From Schizochytrium sp. TIO01 (taxonomy: Eukaryota > Sar > Bigyra > Thraustochytrida > Thraustochytriidae): 64,000 nucleotides of DNA. This document shows positions 45,522 to 54,962 of the stretch, piece after piece. Both the position numbers and the translations under genes were made by a program. The notes below the pieces were generated by a model. The model did not search any database. It worked only from the letters and a program-made list of their open reading frames with translations, and had not been told where the DNA came from. Position 1 is the stretch's first letter. The number at the start of each line of letters is the position of its first letter. Location of the stretch: assembly GCA_004764695.1 (NCBI GenBank), contig SMSO01000005.1:781501-845500 (forward strand). The letters are read 5' to 3'.

Positions 45522-47336
45522 ATGATCTCTCCCGCGGCATCATCAGAGGTGACAGACTCAAAAGCTTCGACTCCACTACCAGAACCACTTTCTTCGCTGG
45601 GTGATGATGCTCAAGTCGTCTCAAAGTACTCGTTGCTCTCATCTTCAAGCCAAGAAAATCAAATTAAAGGCGAAGCGTTTGTAAGCTCAAGTGGAGACGA
45701 AGATTCATTCGGAGATGTGTCTTCATTCCCTGCGATTCCTGCAATGCCCGATTTGCCTTCGCTTGACGACGCACTCGCAATCGCTGACATGGAGCAGGAA
45801 AAGGGTCTTATCGTGAGGAAAAACATCAGCGATATGACAAGGATGCCCAGCACTAGCGAGGGCAGCAACAAACACAGCAACAATATCAAAAGCAAAAGCA
45901 GCACATCTAAACGCAAGGCTGAAGTTCCTGTGCCTGTAGACCCAGCTCATATTCCTGAAGGGCGATACATTGTCAAACATACTTCTCACAAAGTAAAATG
46001 TAAAAGACTTCGTCTAAGTGAGGCATTGAATCAAGGTTCAATGGAAGGGTGGAGTGATGCTAGAAAAAAAGCATTTCAAAGGCGGGAGGAGAATCCTAAT
46101 GCATATTACTATCGTTTTAACGACCCTGGGGAAGAGCAACGAAACGGGGCGTGGACATCTGCTGAGAAGACAGCTTTCCTTAGACGCGTCAAAGAGCATG
46201 AAGTGGACTATAAATGGGGAATTTTTGCCATGGGAATCCCCGGGCGAGTAGGATATCAATGCTCAAACTACTACCGCAAGCTTGTGGAAAATCGAGAAAT
46301 TGAGGACAAGAATTACGTGTTTGATGAAAAGGGTAAAGCCCATTTCCTCCAGGAAAAAAAGCCTCCTAAAGAGCCCAAACCACCAAAGGAAAAGAAACCC
46401 AAGGAACCAAAGCCACCAAAAGAAAAGAAACCCCCTAAAGAGAAAAAACCCAAGGAACCAAAGCCTCCTAAGGAAAAGAAACCTCCGAAAGAAAAGAAAC
46501 CCAAGGAGCTTAAAGCAAAGAAGGAGAAAAAGCCCAAAATAATAAGTAAGGGACGTGTGGTGAAGGCAACTGGCAAGAAAGGAACTTTCGGGCAAGATAC
46601 TTACCAAATGCTCAAATGGGCTAAAGCAACTCTTAAACCAGGTGATTTTGTTCTTGTTCGAAATGCCGAAAATCCTGAGGAAGAGCCATCTGTTGTTGAG
46701 ATTCGTGAGCTTTTTCAGTCAGAAGATGTGGCTAGCCTTATGGGCCGTCGATATGTTTCGCCCAACGTTTTGAGGACTCTTCCGGGCGCCGAGCCTGCAG
46801 CTGCCCTACACGACCTAACCACATCGCCGAGGGAGCTTATTGAGACCTCAGCGGCCTCCCTTATCGCCAAAGCAGAAAGCATTCTGAAGGTCTGCCATGT
46901 TGCTTATGTGCGAAAAATTCCAACTCCAGAGATTCCAACGTCTAGAGATCTATACCCCAAAATGCACTCTGCTGCAGAACTTGATGCTGTGTATTACTCA
47001 CGGCATTACTATGATATCGAAGCAGAGATTATGGTTAAACGCGTCAGTCCAACAGGCAATATACTGAATCGCACTGCACTAGGAAAATTGGTTAACGCTG
47101 AGAAGCGCACCAAAAAGCAAGAAGAATTGCGGAAACAACAGGAAAAGGAAGAGCTAGCTGCCGCAAAGGCAGCCCAGCTAGCTGAGGAGGCCAAGCAAGA
47201 GAAAGAATGCGAAGAGGAAGAGGAAGAGGAAGAGGAAGAAGAGGAGGTAGACGAGCACGAGGCCTCGGAGTATGAACGTGCACGCCGTGCACGTCTTCTT
47301 GAAAATCGTGAAATGCTCGAAAATCTTTTTGATTAA
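45522..47336 (+). CDS. SANT-domain chromatin-type protein with Lys-Pro repeats and a BAH-like region
   Basis: 604 residues from the ATG at 45522 (the open frame extends upstream only from a TTG). Order: acidic Ser-rich head (1-110), a basic stretch with KRKAEVPVP and KHTSHKVKCKRLRL (about 130-165), one SANT/Myb-like domain (NGAWTSAEKTAFLRRVKEHEV... about 208-257), a histone-H1-like lysine-proline tract made of KPPKEKKPKEP words (about 279-339), and a segment beginning KPGDFVLVRNAENPEEEPSVVEIREL (about 372) and ending YYSRHYYDIEA, which has the spacing of a BAH domain. The C-terminus is a coiled coil with a 12-Glu run. The layout suggests a nuclear DNA- or nucleosome-associated protein; this is inferred and no orthologue is recognised. 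Its stop lies 29 bases from the stop of the convergent gene. Confidence 0.8.
   Translation: MISPAASSEVTDSKASTPLPEPLSSLGDDAQVVSKYSLLSSSSQENQIKGEAFVSSSGDEDSFGDVSSFPAIPAMPDLPSLDDALAIADMEQEKGLIVRKNISDMTRMPSTSEGSNKHSNNIKSKSSTSKRKAEVPVPVDPAHIPEGRYIVKHTSHKVKCKRLRLSEALNQGSMEGWSDARKKAFQRREENPNAYYYRFNDPGEEQRNGAWTSAEKTAFLRRVKEHEVDYKWGIFAMGIPGRVGYQCSNYYRKLVENREIEDKNYVFDEKGKAHFLQEKKPPKEPKPPKEKKPKEPKPPKEKKPPKEKKPKEPKPPKEKKPPKEKKPKELKAKKEKKPKIISKGRVVKATGKKGTFGQDTYQMLKWAKATLKPGDFVLVRNAENPEEEPSVVEIRELFQSEDVASLMGRRYVSPNVLRTLPGAEPAAALHDLTTSPRELIETSAASLIAKAESILKVCHVAYVRKIPTPEIPTSRDLYPKMHSAAELDAVYYSRHYYDIEAEIMVKRVSPTGNILNRTALGKLVNAEKRTKKQEELRKQQEKEELAAAKAAQLAEEAKQEKECEEEEEEEEEEEEVDEHEASEYERARRARLLENREMLENLFD
46350..46530 (+). 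repeat. Coding repeat of Lys-Pro-Pro-Lys-Glu words
   Basis: Degenerate tandem repeats of an 11- to 13-residue KPPKEKKPKEP unit, about five copies. Codons vary between copies (AAA/AAG, CCA/CCT/CCC), so the protein repeat is kept under selection or is old, not a fresh slippage product. Confidence 0.85.
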
Positions 47337-47365
47337 TTGTCTACTCATTGCTTATCTCAAAGAAC

Positions 47366-50300
47366 TCATGCGTTTTGCACAATTAATGTAAGGGGGCTTC
47401 CACCGATAGGGGAGGCACCATAGTATAGGTTGTCATTTGGTATGCTATGGGTCCGAGGCCTACGGTAAATCTTCTCTTGGTTACCTGACTCACCCCCATA
47501 AGGATGATCAACATAGAGTGTCTTTTGAGTTTGATCAAATTCCTGAATATAGAAGGTTTCGTTCCCAACACGAATCTTATCTCCCTCTTGAAGCTGGTTT
47601 GCGAGATTAATATTGGTAATGAATGTTTGTGAATACTTTGTCACCTTTACTGAACCAGGTAGCTCTACATCTGGGGTCTCTTTGGGCGAATCTGCTCCTA
47701 ATGCAGTGGACCATTGTAACGTAAGAGATTTTCTTTGAAATAATGTTGACTCAACTTCAATAGGATAAAGTCGATTACCTCGTAAATAAAGACTTTGTGT
47801 AGTGCTTTCGATACCCACGTTTGCAACAGAAAGGAAAGACACTTCGCGGGATTCAGTATTCTCATTTTCTGCGAGAAGATCAAACGTATAATTATCTGTA
47901 TGCTCTGCCCATACGTACCCGGACCAATGGGCACGCATAGCATGTAATGCTTCTTGAGCCACACTAGCGTTTTCTGGAGAATGGTTCTGCTCGATCTGAG
48001 ACAGGATACTCTCTTGATTCAATTCAGCTGTTGCAGATGAAAAATATTTTGTAGTGAGACCATGACCGTTAGCAAGTTCGACATCAAGAAGGAAGGACCC
48101 CTCTAGCGACCCAAGGTCGATGGTCAAAGTATAAGTTCCATTGTCATGATCCACAGTATCCAAAAGAAAGTCGGTCCATGGCGCCCCAAATCTGTATGTG
48201 GTAAAGTCCTCCGAGGGTTCTTCCCCAAGTGCAAGCTGAGCCGTAAATGCGTCTTGAATACGTAAATTCAGCACAAAACGGTCACCGCCTTCACTACGCA
48301 AATTTCCAAATTGATCTCTGCTGATTACTTCAACCTGTAACGGCGAGGAATGAGGTTCGGAATATCCTAAAACTCGAGTGGTCGATGCAGCAGCATAAGA
48401 CTGTGCTGGATAGACAGTCAAATTAAACTCAGGCATTCGCGATCCATCAGCAAGCTCAATAGCAACAGGCCACATTCCTGCCGAAGTTACATTGAAAGAA
48501 AATTTGAACAGCCCATCCCCCAAATATTCAAATTCTCCTTGCCAGTTTGCGGAGGAATTCGTGTGAACAGTATTTATATCAAGCGCGCTAGCACGGTAGT
48601 TTCCATCGACATCACGAACTTGAACGTAGAAAATCCCGGGCTCTCCAGCCACAATTGCATTGAGCTGGGGACCAAAGACCTCACTAAGGTCAGCAGATAT
48701 GGCCCCAGCACTGACAAGAAGTCGCCTGGGAGCATCGGCGACTTGATAGTTACGTAACAACTCAAGAAGTTTTGATCGTCCCCAGTCTGCATGAATTTCA
48801 GGTGTATTGACAGCAATAAAGACTAAAAATTCTCCAGACAAGGTAGGTGTAAGACTCACATTAAATAGGCCACCTTGAGATGCTGCCAAAACTGAACCAG
48901 CAATAAGGACACCTTCAGGGTCAAGACCTTCATCTACGCCTCGAAGATCAGGTACAAACCAACCATATACTTCTATATTATCAGTGTGGTTGAGCACATT
49001 ATTACCAAACTGATCTGTCACCTGTACCTGGAAAGTTGTTTCGACGTTCGCTATGAGACTTTCAAGTGGACTCCAGTCGACCACATAAGACGATGGTGGA
49101 TGCGCTGCGGCAGGAACAGTGAGAGGATTAAAAGTTTGAATCTGCCTCCAACGATAGAGGGATGATGGTGGGACAACCTCGGGCTCAGTAGCAAACTGCC
49201 CAGTTCGATCCAAGATCACCCATTCGAGGGCCAATGACCCAGAGGGATCTCCAATCATCCGTGCGTAATCCATTTGCAAAGGAAGAAATTCTAGAGGCTG
49301 CGGGATCGAAGTAAGATTAACCCATTGTGTTTCCGCTCGAGAGGCTTTGGGCCATTCGTTGATCAAAAGCTTGTTCCCCACCCATAAGCGAGCCCCACCA
49401 CCGTAAATCCGCAGTCGAAATGCAAGTCGAACTTGATTTTGATTTAATAAATTGAGCCGAAGGTCATAATCTTCAGATGTCAAAGGGGCACCTTCTGATG
49501 GTACTCTGATGAGACCGATGAATCGAGCGGCCCAGCCTGCTTCTGCCCCCCATGAGTAATCAAGTGTGCTCTCCACTTTTTCATCAATCAACTTGCTTAA
49601 AGAGTGAGTTTGATAGTACGAAGCGTCGATACCTCCTGGTTGAGTAACACTGATACGCAGAGTTCCTTCTTGGGCGATATTAGGAATGAAGGAAGCATTA
49701 TAGAATCCGTTGCCCAGATAGTCTGGCTCATAAACAAGATCTTCTTCAACATAGGAAACCATAAACTTAACCTCTGCGCTACCAGCATCCGATAAATTAT
49801 TTCCGAAATAATCTACGGCTTGAATTGTCACAGGGTGTAATTCACCTGCTACACCATAATCTAGCCCCTCGCCACGTAGTTCCGCATGGGCGTGCTCAAT
49901 AGCGCTTGGGCCAACGGTAATATTAAAAGGGGATCCCATCACATTCTCGATGAAGACTCCAGCCGCATCGGCGAGATAGACAGTGATAGGGAAATTGCCT
50001 GCAACAGTGGCATTGTAGGTCAAAGTATAAGTACCAGGCTCATTCTCCTGAGGGGCAAGAGAGGAAACAAAGTAGTCTCCTTCAACTAGAAAATTGGATC
50101 CATTAGAACATGGTCCAACACGAAGGTTTCCTGCCGCGTCATGGGACTGGATTTGAATAGTTGTAAGGTCTCCCGCCACAGCATAATAAGTCCCTTCACC
50201 AATTGCCACACTTTGGGTGCCATTGCACGAACCATCTCCAATATCAATAGTGTAGGGTGTACCACCGTGAATAAATGTATTCTGAAGTTTAACATAGAGC

Positions 50301-53300
50301 AGTGCTTGATTTTGTGCCTTTGCTGGAGTATAAGTACAGCGGAACACATCAAGGCTGATATGCGTGCAGGTATCGTTGAAGTCCTCTTCGGAAAGATCCT
50401 CAAACACGAGTTTAATAGAAAGAGAAGAAGCTGCTTCTGGTGCGGGATCGACGACTGAATTACCAAATTCGTCACGAAGATGAACCAGAAAGTTAGCTTC
50501 TACACCTGAGGTGGCTGCGAGTGAGCCAGCACCAGATATATATGTCTCATACGCGTTTGCAGCTGCGTGCATGAAGACCAAAGTGTAAGGTGAGTCTACA
50601 ATGTGTTCACAGGGCACCTCTGCAATAAATTGCTGACAAGCTATTGTAAGCTGAACTTTTAATGTGCCAGCTCGAGTTACGATATAGAGTGCCTGGTATT
50701 GTGAGTTTCCGAGATAAGTTAGATTTGCAAGGTATCTCTCGCCAGGGGGGAGCTGATGTATAGCTTGAACTAGTATAAGAGAAGTGTAGTCTCTGTCAAT
50801 TAAATTACCATAGGCATCACGAAGTGTAATGTTAATGAGCTTGGTTTCCCCGACAACATGAGTCAACGCTGATTCAATACCATCCCCAAATGCGTCAAAT
50901 GTTGGGCCATCTGGGTGACCAGGAGCGACTTCCAAAACAAATGGGGAGCCAAAAACTTCTCTTCCACCAATCGTCACATTCAATGAATAAGTTCCTGCAG
51001 CTTGGGGGTCGAGAGTCATTAATACTGTGGAGGGCGAGGAACCTGTGTTGGTCACTGATCCAACGATGACACTTAGCCCTGACTGAATTGAATTTCCGCT
51101 CATAGACGCGTTTTCTAGTGTTGCAATAGCTTCGAAGAATTGCTCTTGGGGAATATTTGGATCGGCATTGTGATATTTATCTCGCGGGTGAATCTGGAAA
51201 GTACAAGGGATACCAGCAGTAGCATGGTGAAGACATGTCCCAGTGGCAAATGTAGCTGGTGCGTTGACATCTCCAGTGACAATACTAGCTTTAACTTCTT
51301 GAAGTGGAAGAATTTGAAAAAGTGCTCCAGGAGGAATGACTTCTAGCTCTTTCTCATCTATAGACCACATTAAGCGCAGGTGCGCTGAATCAGCGAGCTC
51401 TCGATAGTCAACTTGCAATTGATGCAATCTTGCACGAGTCAGTGTCACCATGACCGAACCAGCATCTCCTACAGACTGATGGTCCCAACGATCAAGAATA
51501 ACCCTTCCGTCAAGCGTGAGCCTTACTTGATCATTTGCAAATACTTGTATTTGAACAACTGTGGAACTGGCCTCAGCTGGGAGGCGTAAACCGCCAAACC
51601 ATCTTACTGTAACATAGTCCCTGACAGTATTGAAGATGGGCCCATGGCCCCATACAAAGTCAAGTACAGCATCCACTCGTCGAAGCGCAGGCTCTTCATT
51701 CTCTATGAACGGTAAATCAAAGTATTCTGCAATTAGACCACCAGGCTTAGCCAAACTCACGATCACAATATTTTCCTTTGCATCATCAATGAGATGTTCA
51801 CATGAATATTGATCGTTGAATAAGTGCGCGCATTCGATAAGTTCGACATCTTGCCGAGCAGGAGCCTCATCCGTAATTTGAATAAACAGTTTCATGGGGT
51901 CAGGGAGAGCCTCCGTGAGTGACAGGTTGGTTGCAGTACGCAGAAATACACTGATATTGCATGTCTCGTCCACATAAAAAGTCCAATTTGAGTGACTGAG
52001 ATAAGAGGCCTCAGGATTGGCATACCAGTAGTCATCATCATGAATTACTACGCGAGCTTGGTGTTGAGGGCCCAGATTTGCAGAATCGACACGTGCGCCA
52101 TCTTGCAAATCAACTGTGCGCGGATTCAGCAAGATAAGATCGAAATATTCATCTTCCTCCAACAACATATCGTCATGTATAGCAACATTGAAAGTTAGAC
52201 TCACAACACCAGGAAGAAAGTCAAGCCTTTGCGAGGTAGTGTAACTTGCGGTCGCTGATACGTCTTCCGGGCCAGCAGTCCCATACTGTAGTTCATAGTC
52301 GACCGCGATATGACCATATCCTCCCCCGCTTCGTTTAACGGTGATTTCTACATATTGAGCAGACTCGGAAACAGCATATGCAGGCGATGAGAATGAGAGT
52401 GTTCCAAAGTGACCGCAAACTGTGTGAGATTCTAAAAATGTATCACATGTCCACTCAGCTGTGCTCGGTCCCTGTTTGCAAGCAACACTCATATTTTTTA
52501 GCGGTGTGCTCTCCGCTGATTGAACAATAGAGAATGTTTCAGCCTCATCAAACGCTAGAGGACTCTGAGAGCCAAATGGAAGGGAGATTGATAATTCACG
52601 CTGCTTCTCATCATCCGGAAGTTCTGGATCTGTGACACGTCGACCCGAGCGACGAATAGAAAGAAGTAGAGGGTCTCCACACGCAAGGCAACCATCTTCT
52701 GCTGTGCATAAAACACAGCGAGGATCCATCGAAGCACATGGCTGGCAAGTCCCATTTGAAGCGAGATAATAAAGATCAACACACTGTGTGCATTCTCCCG
52801 ATATGGCATCGCAACTGTGGCAAAGCTCGCCGCCAGCACTGTTGTGGCAGCGCGGGATGCTGCAATCAGCACCGACACGATGTGACTTACATGCACAAGT
52901 ACCGGTGGAAAGGTTGCAGGTACCTGCACCGGAGCAATCATTTGGACAAAGGTGTTTCAAAAGGCACTTGGTTCCGTCTTCGGACAAAAAATGCGTTGTC
53001 TTACACGAAGCGCAGTCAATTCCGTCATAGCCTTCATAGCAAACACACGTGCCCGAACGACGGTCGCAAAATCCATGGTATTCGTCCACACAGTAATAGG
53101 CGCCATCCGCTCTTGGGCCTACCATTTCAGGGCACACTTGCCTTGGAAACACGCCTTCGAGCTCAAATCGAAGCACCTGGTTTGTTCTAGATAGTCCTGG
53201 AAGAAAAGATAAGGCTTCGCTTTCAGGATCAGATTTGACACCGGGTCTAAAAGTGCCGTGGATTCCAGGTGTACGAGCTTGGCCACCCTCATTGATTTGC

Positions 53301-53620
53301 GTGCGCCCTCGCGAACTAAGGCTTCCATTACCATAGCTTTCCACAAACCCTGTTTCATAAGGTTCAGGTTCGCTCAGCGAGGATGGGTCGGTCCAACCTC
53401 GCCCTGTTCCCTCTGGGCGAACTTGGTATGCCACAGACTCCTGTGCTTGTGGCAAAATAAGCATGAACAAAGTTGTTATCATCATACACGAGGACCAGTT
53501 TCGCCAGCGCCTGTTGCTGTTACTTGACGTTGAATTTCGAGGTCTTCTTCTTCTCCTGGATCGTTTACTCTTGTACAAATCATCGATGTTGCGCTCGTCC
53601 TCATCTTTGTTGAGGTCCAT
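47366..53620 (-). CDS. Giant membrane/surface protein with EGF-like, Calx-beta, PA14 and filamin-type domains
   Basis: 2084 residues from the ATG ending at 53620; the open frame goes on to a TTG at 53698. A very basic cytosolic head (residues 15-35) is followed by a hydrophobic segment (about 44-57, CMMITTLFMLILP), fitting a signal anchor. Then a Cys-rich EGF-like and furin-like region (about 163-314), a Calx-beta repeat (about 409-529, with VSESAQYVEITVKRSGG and EDEYFDLIL), a PA14 domain (GGLIAEYFDL from about 626), several filamin/immunoglobulin-like repeats recognisable from words such as VTDQFGNNV and VQAVDYFGNNL, a second PA14 domain near WGAEAGWAARFIG, further filamin repeats and a third PA14-like domain near HWSGYVWAEHTDNYTFDLL. 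PA14 binds sugars in several families; Calx-beta and EGF repeats suggest adhesion. Many N-x-S/T sites fit an extracellular location. The exact role is unknown. Confidence 0.85.
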   Translation of the reverse strand: MDLNKDEDERNIDDLYKSKRSRRRRRPRNSTSSNSNRRWRNWSSCMMITTLFMLILPQAQESVAYQVRPEGTGRGWTDPSSLSEPEPYETGFVESYGNGSLSSRGRTQINEGGQARTPGIHGTFRPGVKSDPESEALSFLPGLSRTNQVLRFELEGVFPRQVCPEMVGPRADGAYYCVDEYHGFCDRRSGTCVCYEGYDGIDCASCKTTHFLSEDGTKCLLKHLCPNDCSGAGTCNLSTGTCACKSHRVGADCSIPRCHNSAGGELCHSCDAISGECTQCVDLYYLASNGTCQPCASMDPRCVLCTAEDGCLACGDPLLLSIRRSGRRVTDPELPDDEKQRELSISLPFGSQSPLAFDEAETFSIVQSAESTPLKNMSVACKQGPSTAEWTCDTFLESHTVCGHFGTLSFSSPAYAVSESAQYVEITVKRSGGGYGHIAVDYELQYGTAGPEDVSATASYTTSQRLDFLPGVVSLTFNVAIHDDMLLEEDEYFDLILLNPRTVDLQDGARVDSANLGPQHQARVVIHDDDYWYANPEASYLSHSNWTFYVDETCNISVFLRTATNLSLTEALPDPMKLFIQITDEAPARQDVELIECAHLFNDQYSCEHLIDDAKENIVIVSLAKPGGLIAEYFDLPFIENEEPALRRVDAVLDFVWGHGPIFNTVRDYVTVRWFGGLRLPAEASSTVVQIQVFANDQVRLTLDGRVILDRWDHQSVGDAGSVMVTLTRARLHQLQVDYRELADSAHLRLMWSIDEKELEVIPPGALFQILPLQEVKASIVTGDVNAPATFATGTCLHHATAGIPCTFQIHPRDKYHNADPNIPQEQFFEAIATLENASMSGNSIQSGLSVIVGSVTNTGSSPSTVLMTLDPQAAGTYSLNVTIGGREVFGSPFVLEVAPGHPDGPTFDAFGDGIESALTHVVGETKLINITLRDAYGNLIDRDYTSLILVQAIHQLPPGERYLANLTYLGNSQYQALYIVTRAGTLKVQLTIACQQFIAEVPCEHIVDSPYTLVFMHAAANAYETYISGAGSLAATSGVEANFLVHLRDEFGNSVVDPAPEAASSLSIKLVFEDLSEEDFNDTCTHISLDVFRCTYTPAKAQNQALLYVKLQNTFIHGGTPYTIDIGDGSCNGTQSVAIGEGTYYAVAGDLTTIQIQSHDAAGNLRVGPCSNGSNFLVEGDYFVSSLAPQENEPGTYTLTYNATVAGNFPITVYLADAAGVFIENVMGSPFNITVGPSAIEHAHAELRGEGLDYGVAGELHPVTIQAVDYFGNNLSDAGSAEVKFMVSYVEEDLVYEPDYLGNGFYNASFIPNIAQEGTLRISVTQPGGIDASYYQTHSLSKLIDEKVESTLDYSWGAEAGWAARFIGLIRVPSEGAPLTSEDYDLRLNLLNQNQVRLAFRLRIYGGGARLWVGNKLLINEWPKASRAETQWVNLTSIPQPLEFLPLQMDYARMIGDPSGSLALEWVILDRTGQFATEPEVVPPSSLYRWRQIQTFNPLTVPAAAHPPSSYVVDWSPLESLIANVETTFQVQVTDQFGNNVLNHTDNIEVYGWFVPDLRGVDEGLDPEGVLIAGSVLAASQGGLFNVSLTPTLSGEFLVFIAVNTPEIHADWGRSKLLELLRNYQVADAPRRLLVSAGAISADLSEVFGPQLNAIVAGEPGIFYVQVRDVDGNYRASALDINTVHTNSSANWQGEFEYLGDGLFKFSFNVTSAGMWPVAIELADGSRMPEFNLTVYPAQSYAAASTTRVLGYSEPHSSPLQVEVISRDQFGNLRSEGGDRFVLNLRIQDAFTAQLALGEEPSEDFTTYRFGAPWTDFLLDTVDHDNGTYTLTIDLGSLEGSFLLDVELANGHGLTTKYFSSATAELNQESILSQIEQNHSPENASVAQEALHAMRAHWSGYVWAEHTDNYTFDLLAENENTESREVSFLSVANVGIESTTQSLYLRGNRLYPIEVESTLFQRKSLTLQWSTALGADSPKETPDVELPGSVKVTKYSQTFITNINLANQLQEGDKIRVGNETFYIQEFDQTQKTLYVDHPYGGESGNQEKIYRRPRTHSIPNDNLYYGASPIGGSPLTLIVQNA

Positions 53621-54962
53621 ATCAGAGTCCTTTACAGTGCAAAGTCCCTCTGCCCAGTGCGATCCTTCAAGCCCACGGACAGTTCCTTCTTCCCTCAAGA
53701 ATAGCGTGACCCAGGCTCTTCAAGGCCACTCACAGTCCTCGACACGTCTATAAACTTGACGTGTTTGGTTGCCCAATGGTAGCGATGAGCAAGTTTGATT
53801 TGGATGTTGCCTTCGAATTGGACACAGGTCGAGTTTTAGCTTCGAACTGAGTGAGTCCCAACCGAAGAAAAGAGGTCTAATGGCCCAAATGGCCCAACGG
53901 GATCGTACCTAGGAGATGATATCTATTATATATCGATTTGTTTGTTTTGCATATAAATATATATATATACATATAGGCATATATACAAAATATTTAAGGA
54001 AGGAAAAGCTATTACCCTTATTGTCTTAGCTAAGCAAAACCTAGCGACAAGGGGGGGAGTTCTCTTATATAGACTCTCTTGCAGCGTCCACAGTTAGATG
54101 CAAGCGCATTTCTCAACTTGAATAGTTGAGAGAAGAATGCCTAGGTCTAAGAAATGGGGTGGTATTGTTTCGTGTTTATCCAATGAAAGGTTTTATGATT
54201 CCATAAACTAGTTTGATAAGAAAACGAAATTCAACCCAAAGGGTTTTCTCCAACGAGAGCGTTAAAAGCAACCCAGGGAAGCATCTCAAACGTGATTCGT
54301 GTTCTTCCTGGGACATATATCTAGGTATACTCATTCATACTTGGCTTCTCAGATTTTAAAAACAAACCAACAAAGGCTTTTTGGTCACAAGAAGAGGGCT
54401 TTAACAGGACTGTAAAACAGAGTTGCTTCAGCAACATGATCAGTGAGAGACTGGCCGCTATTAGAGTTTGCCAAGTCGAAAGTAGAAAAAACTACAGTAC
54501 TGTAATTATATATAACTCCTCCAAACTATATGTTGTTGATCGCTATATCCTACAAAAAGATAATTGCTCAATCTTTGATTTCAAGACTGCGCTACTGATG
54601 TGTTTGATCAAAAAGTAAAATGTTGTCTTGCTTGCAAATAAAGAGTCCTGGTTAAGCGTTGGAGAAGGTTAGAGGGAATAAACCTGCAAAAAAAAAACTT
54701 GAAACAAGAAACTGTGGTAGTTCATTACAGTTCACATTACTTGTAAAAAACTTTAAAACTTTGGGGGGTGGGGGGACTGTTGAGGCGCTGTTCACAATGA
54801 TTAAAATGGATAACAGAGTCCACATGTTGATATTTCATTCTTGAGCAGCGTTAAGGGAACAGGAGAATTGCAATAGATCCCCCTTTCAAAAAAAAATATC
54901 CTTAACTTCTCATCTTGAAAGTGGGCTTGTAGATGGGCTTGGATTCGGTCTGACTCGAAGGT
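53621..54962. other. Intergenic, no gene seen
   Basis: Holds the 5' side of the PA14 gene (the open frame continues to 53698 but with no ATG) and the 3' side of the CDF gene. An AT dinucleotide-like patch (ATATATATATACATATA near 53953-53971) and a G-run (54763-54776) occur. No convincing coding region. Confidence 0.6.
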
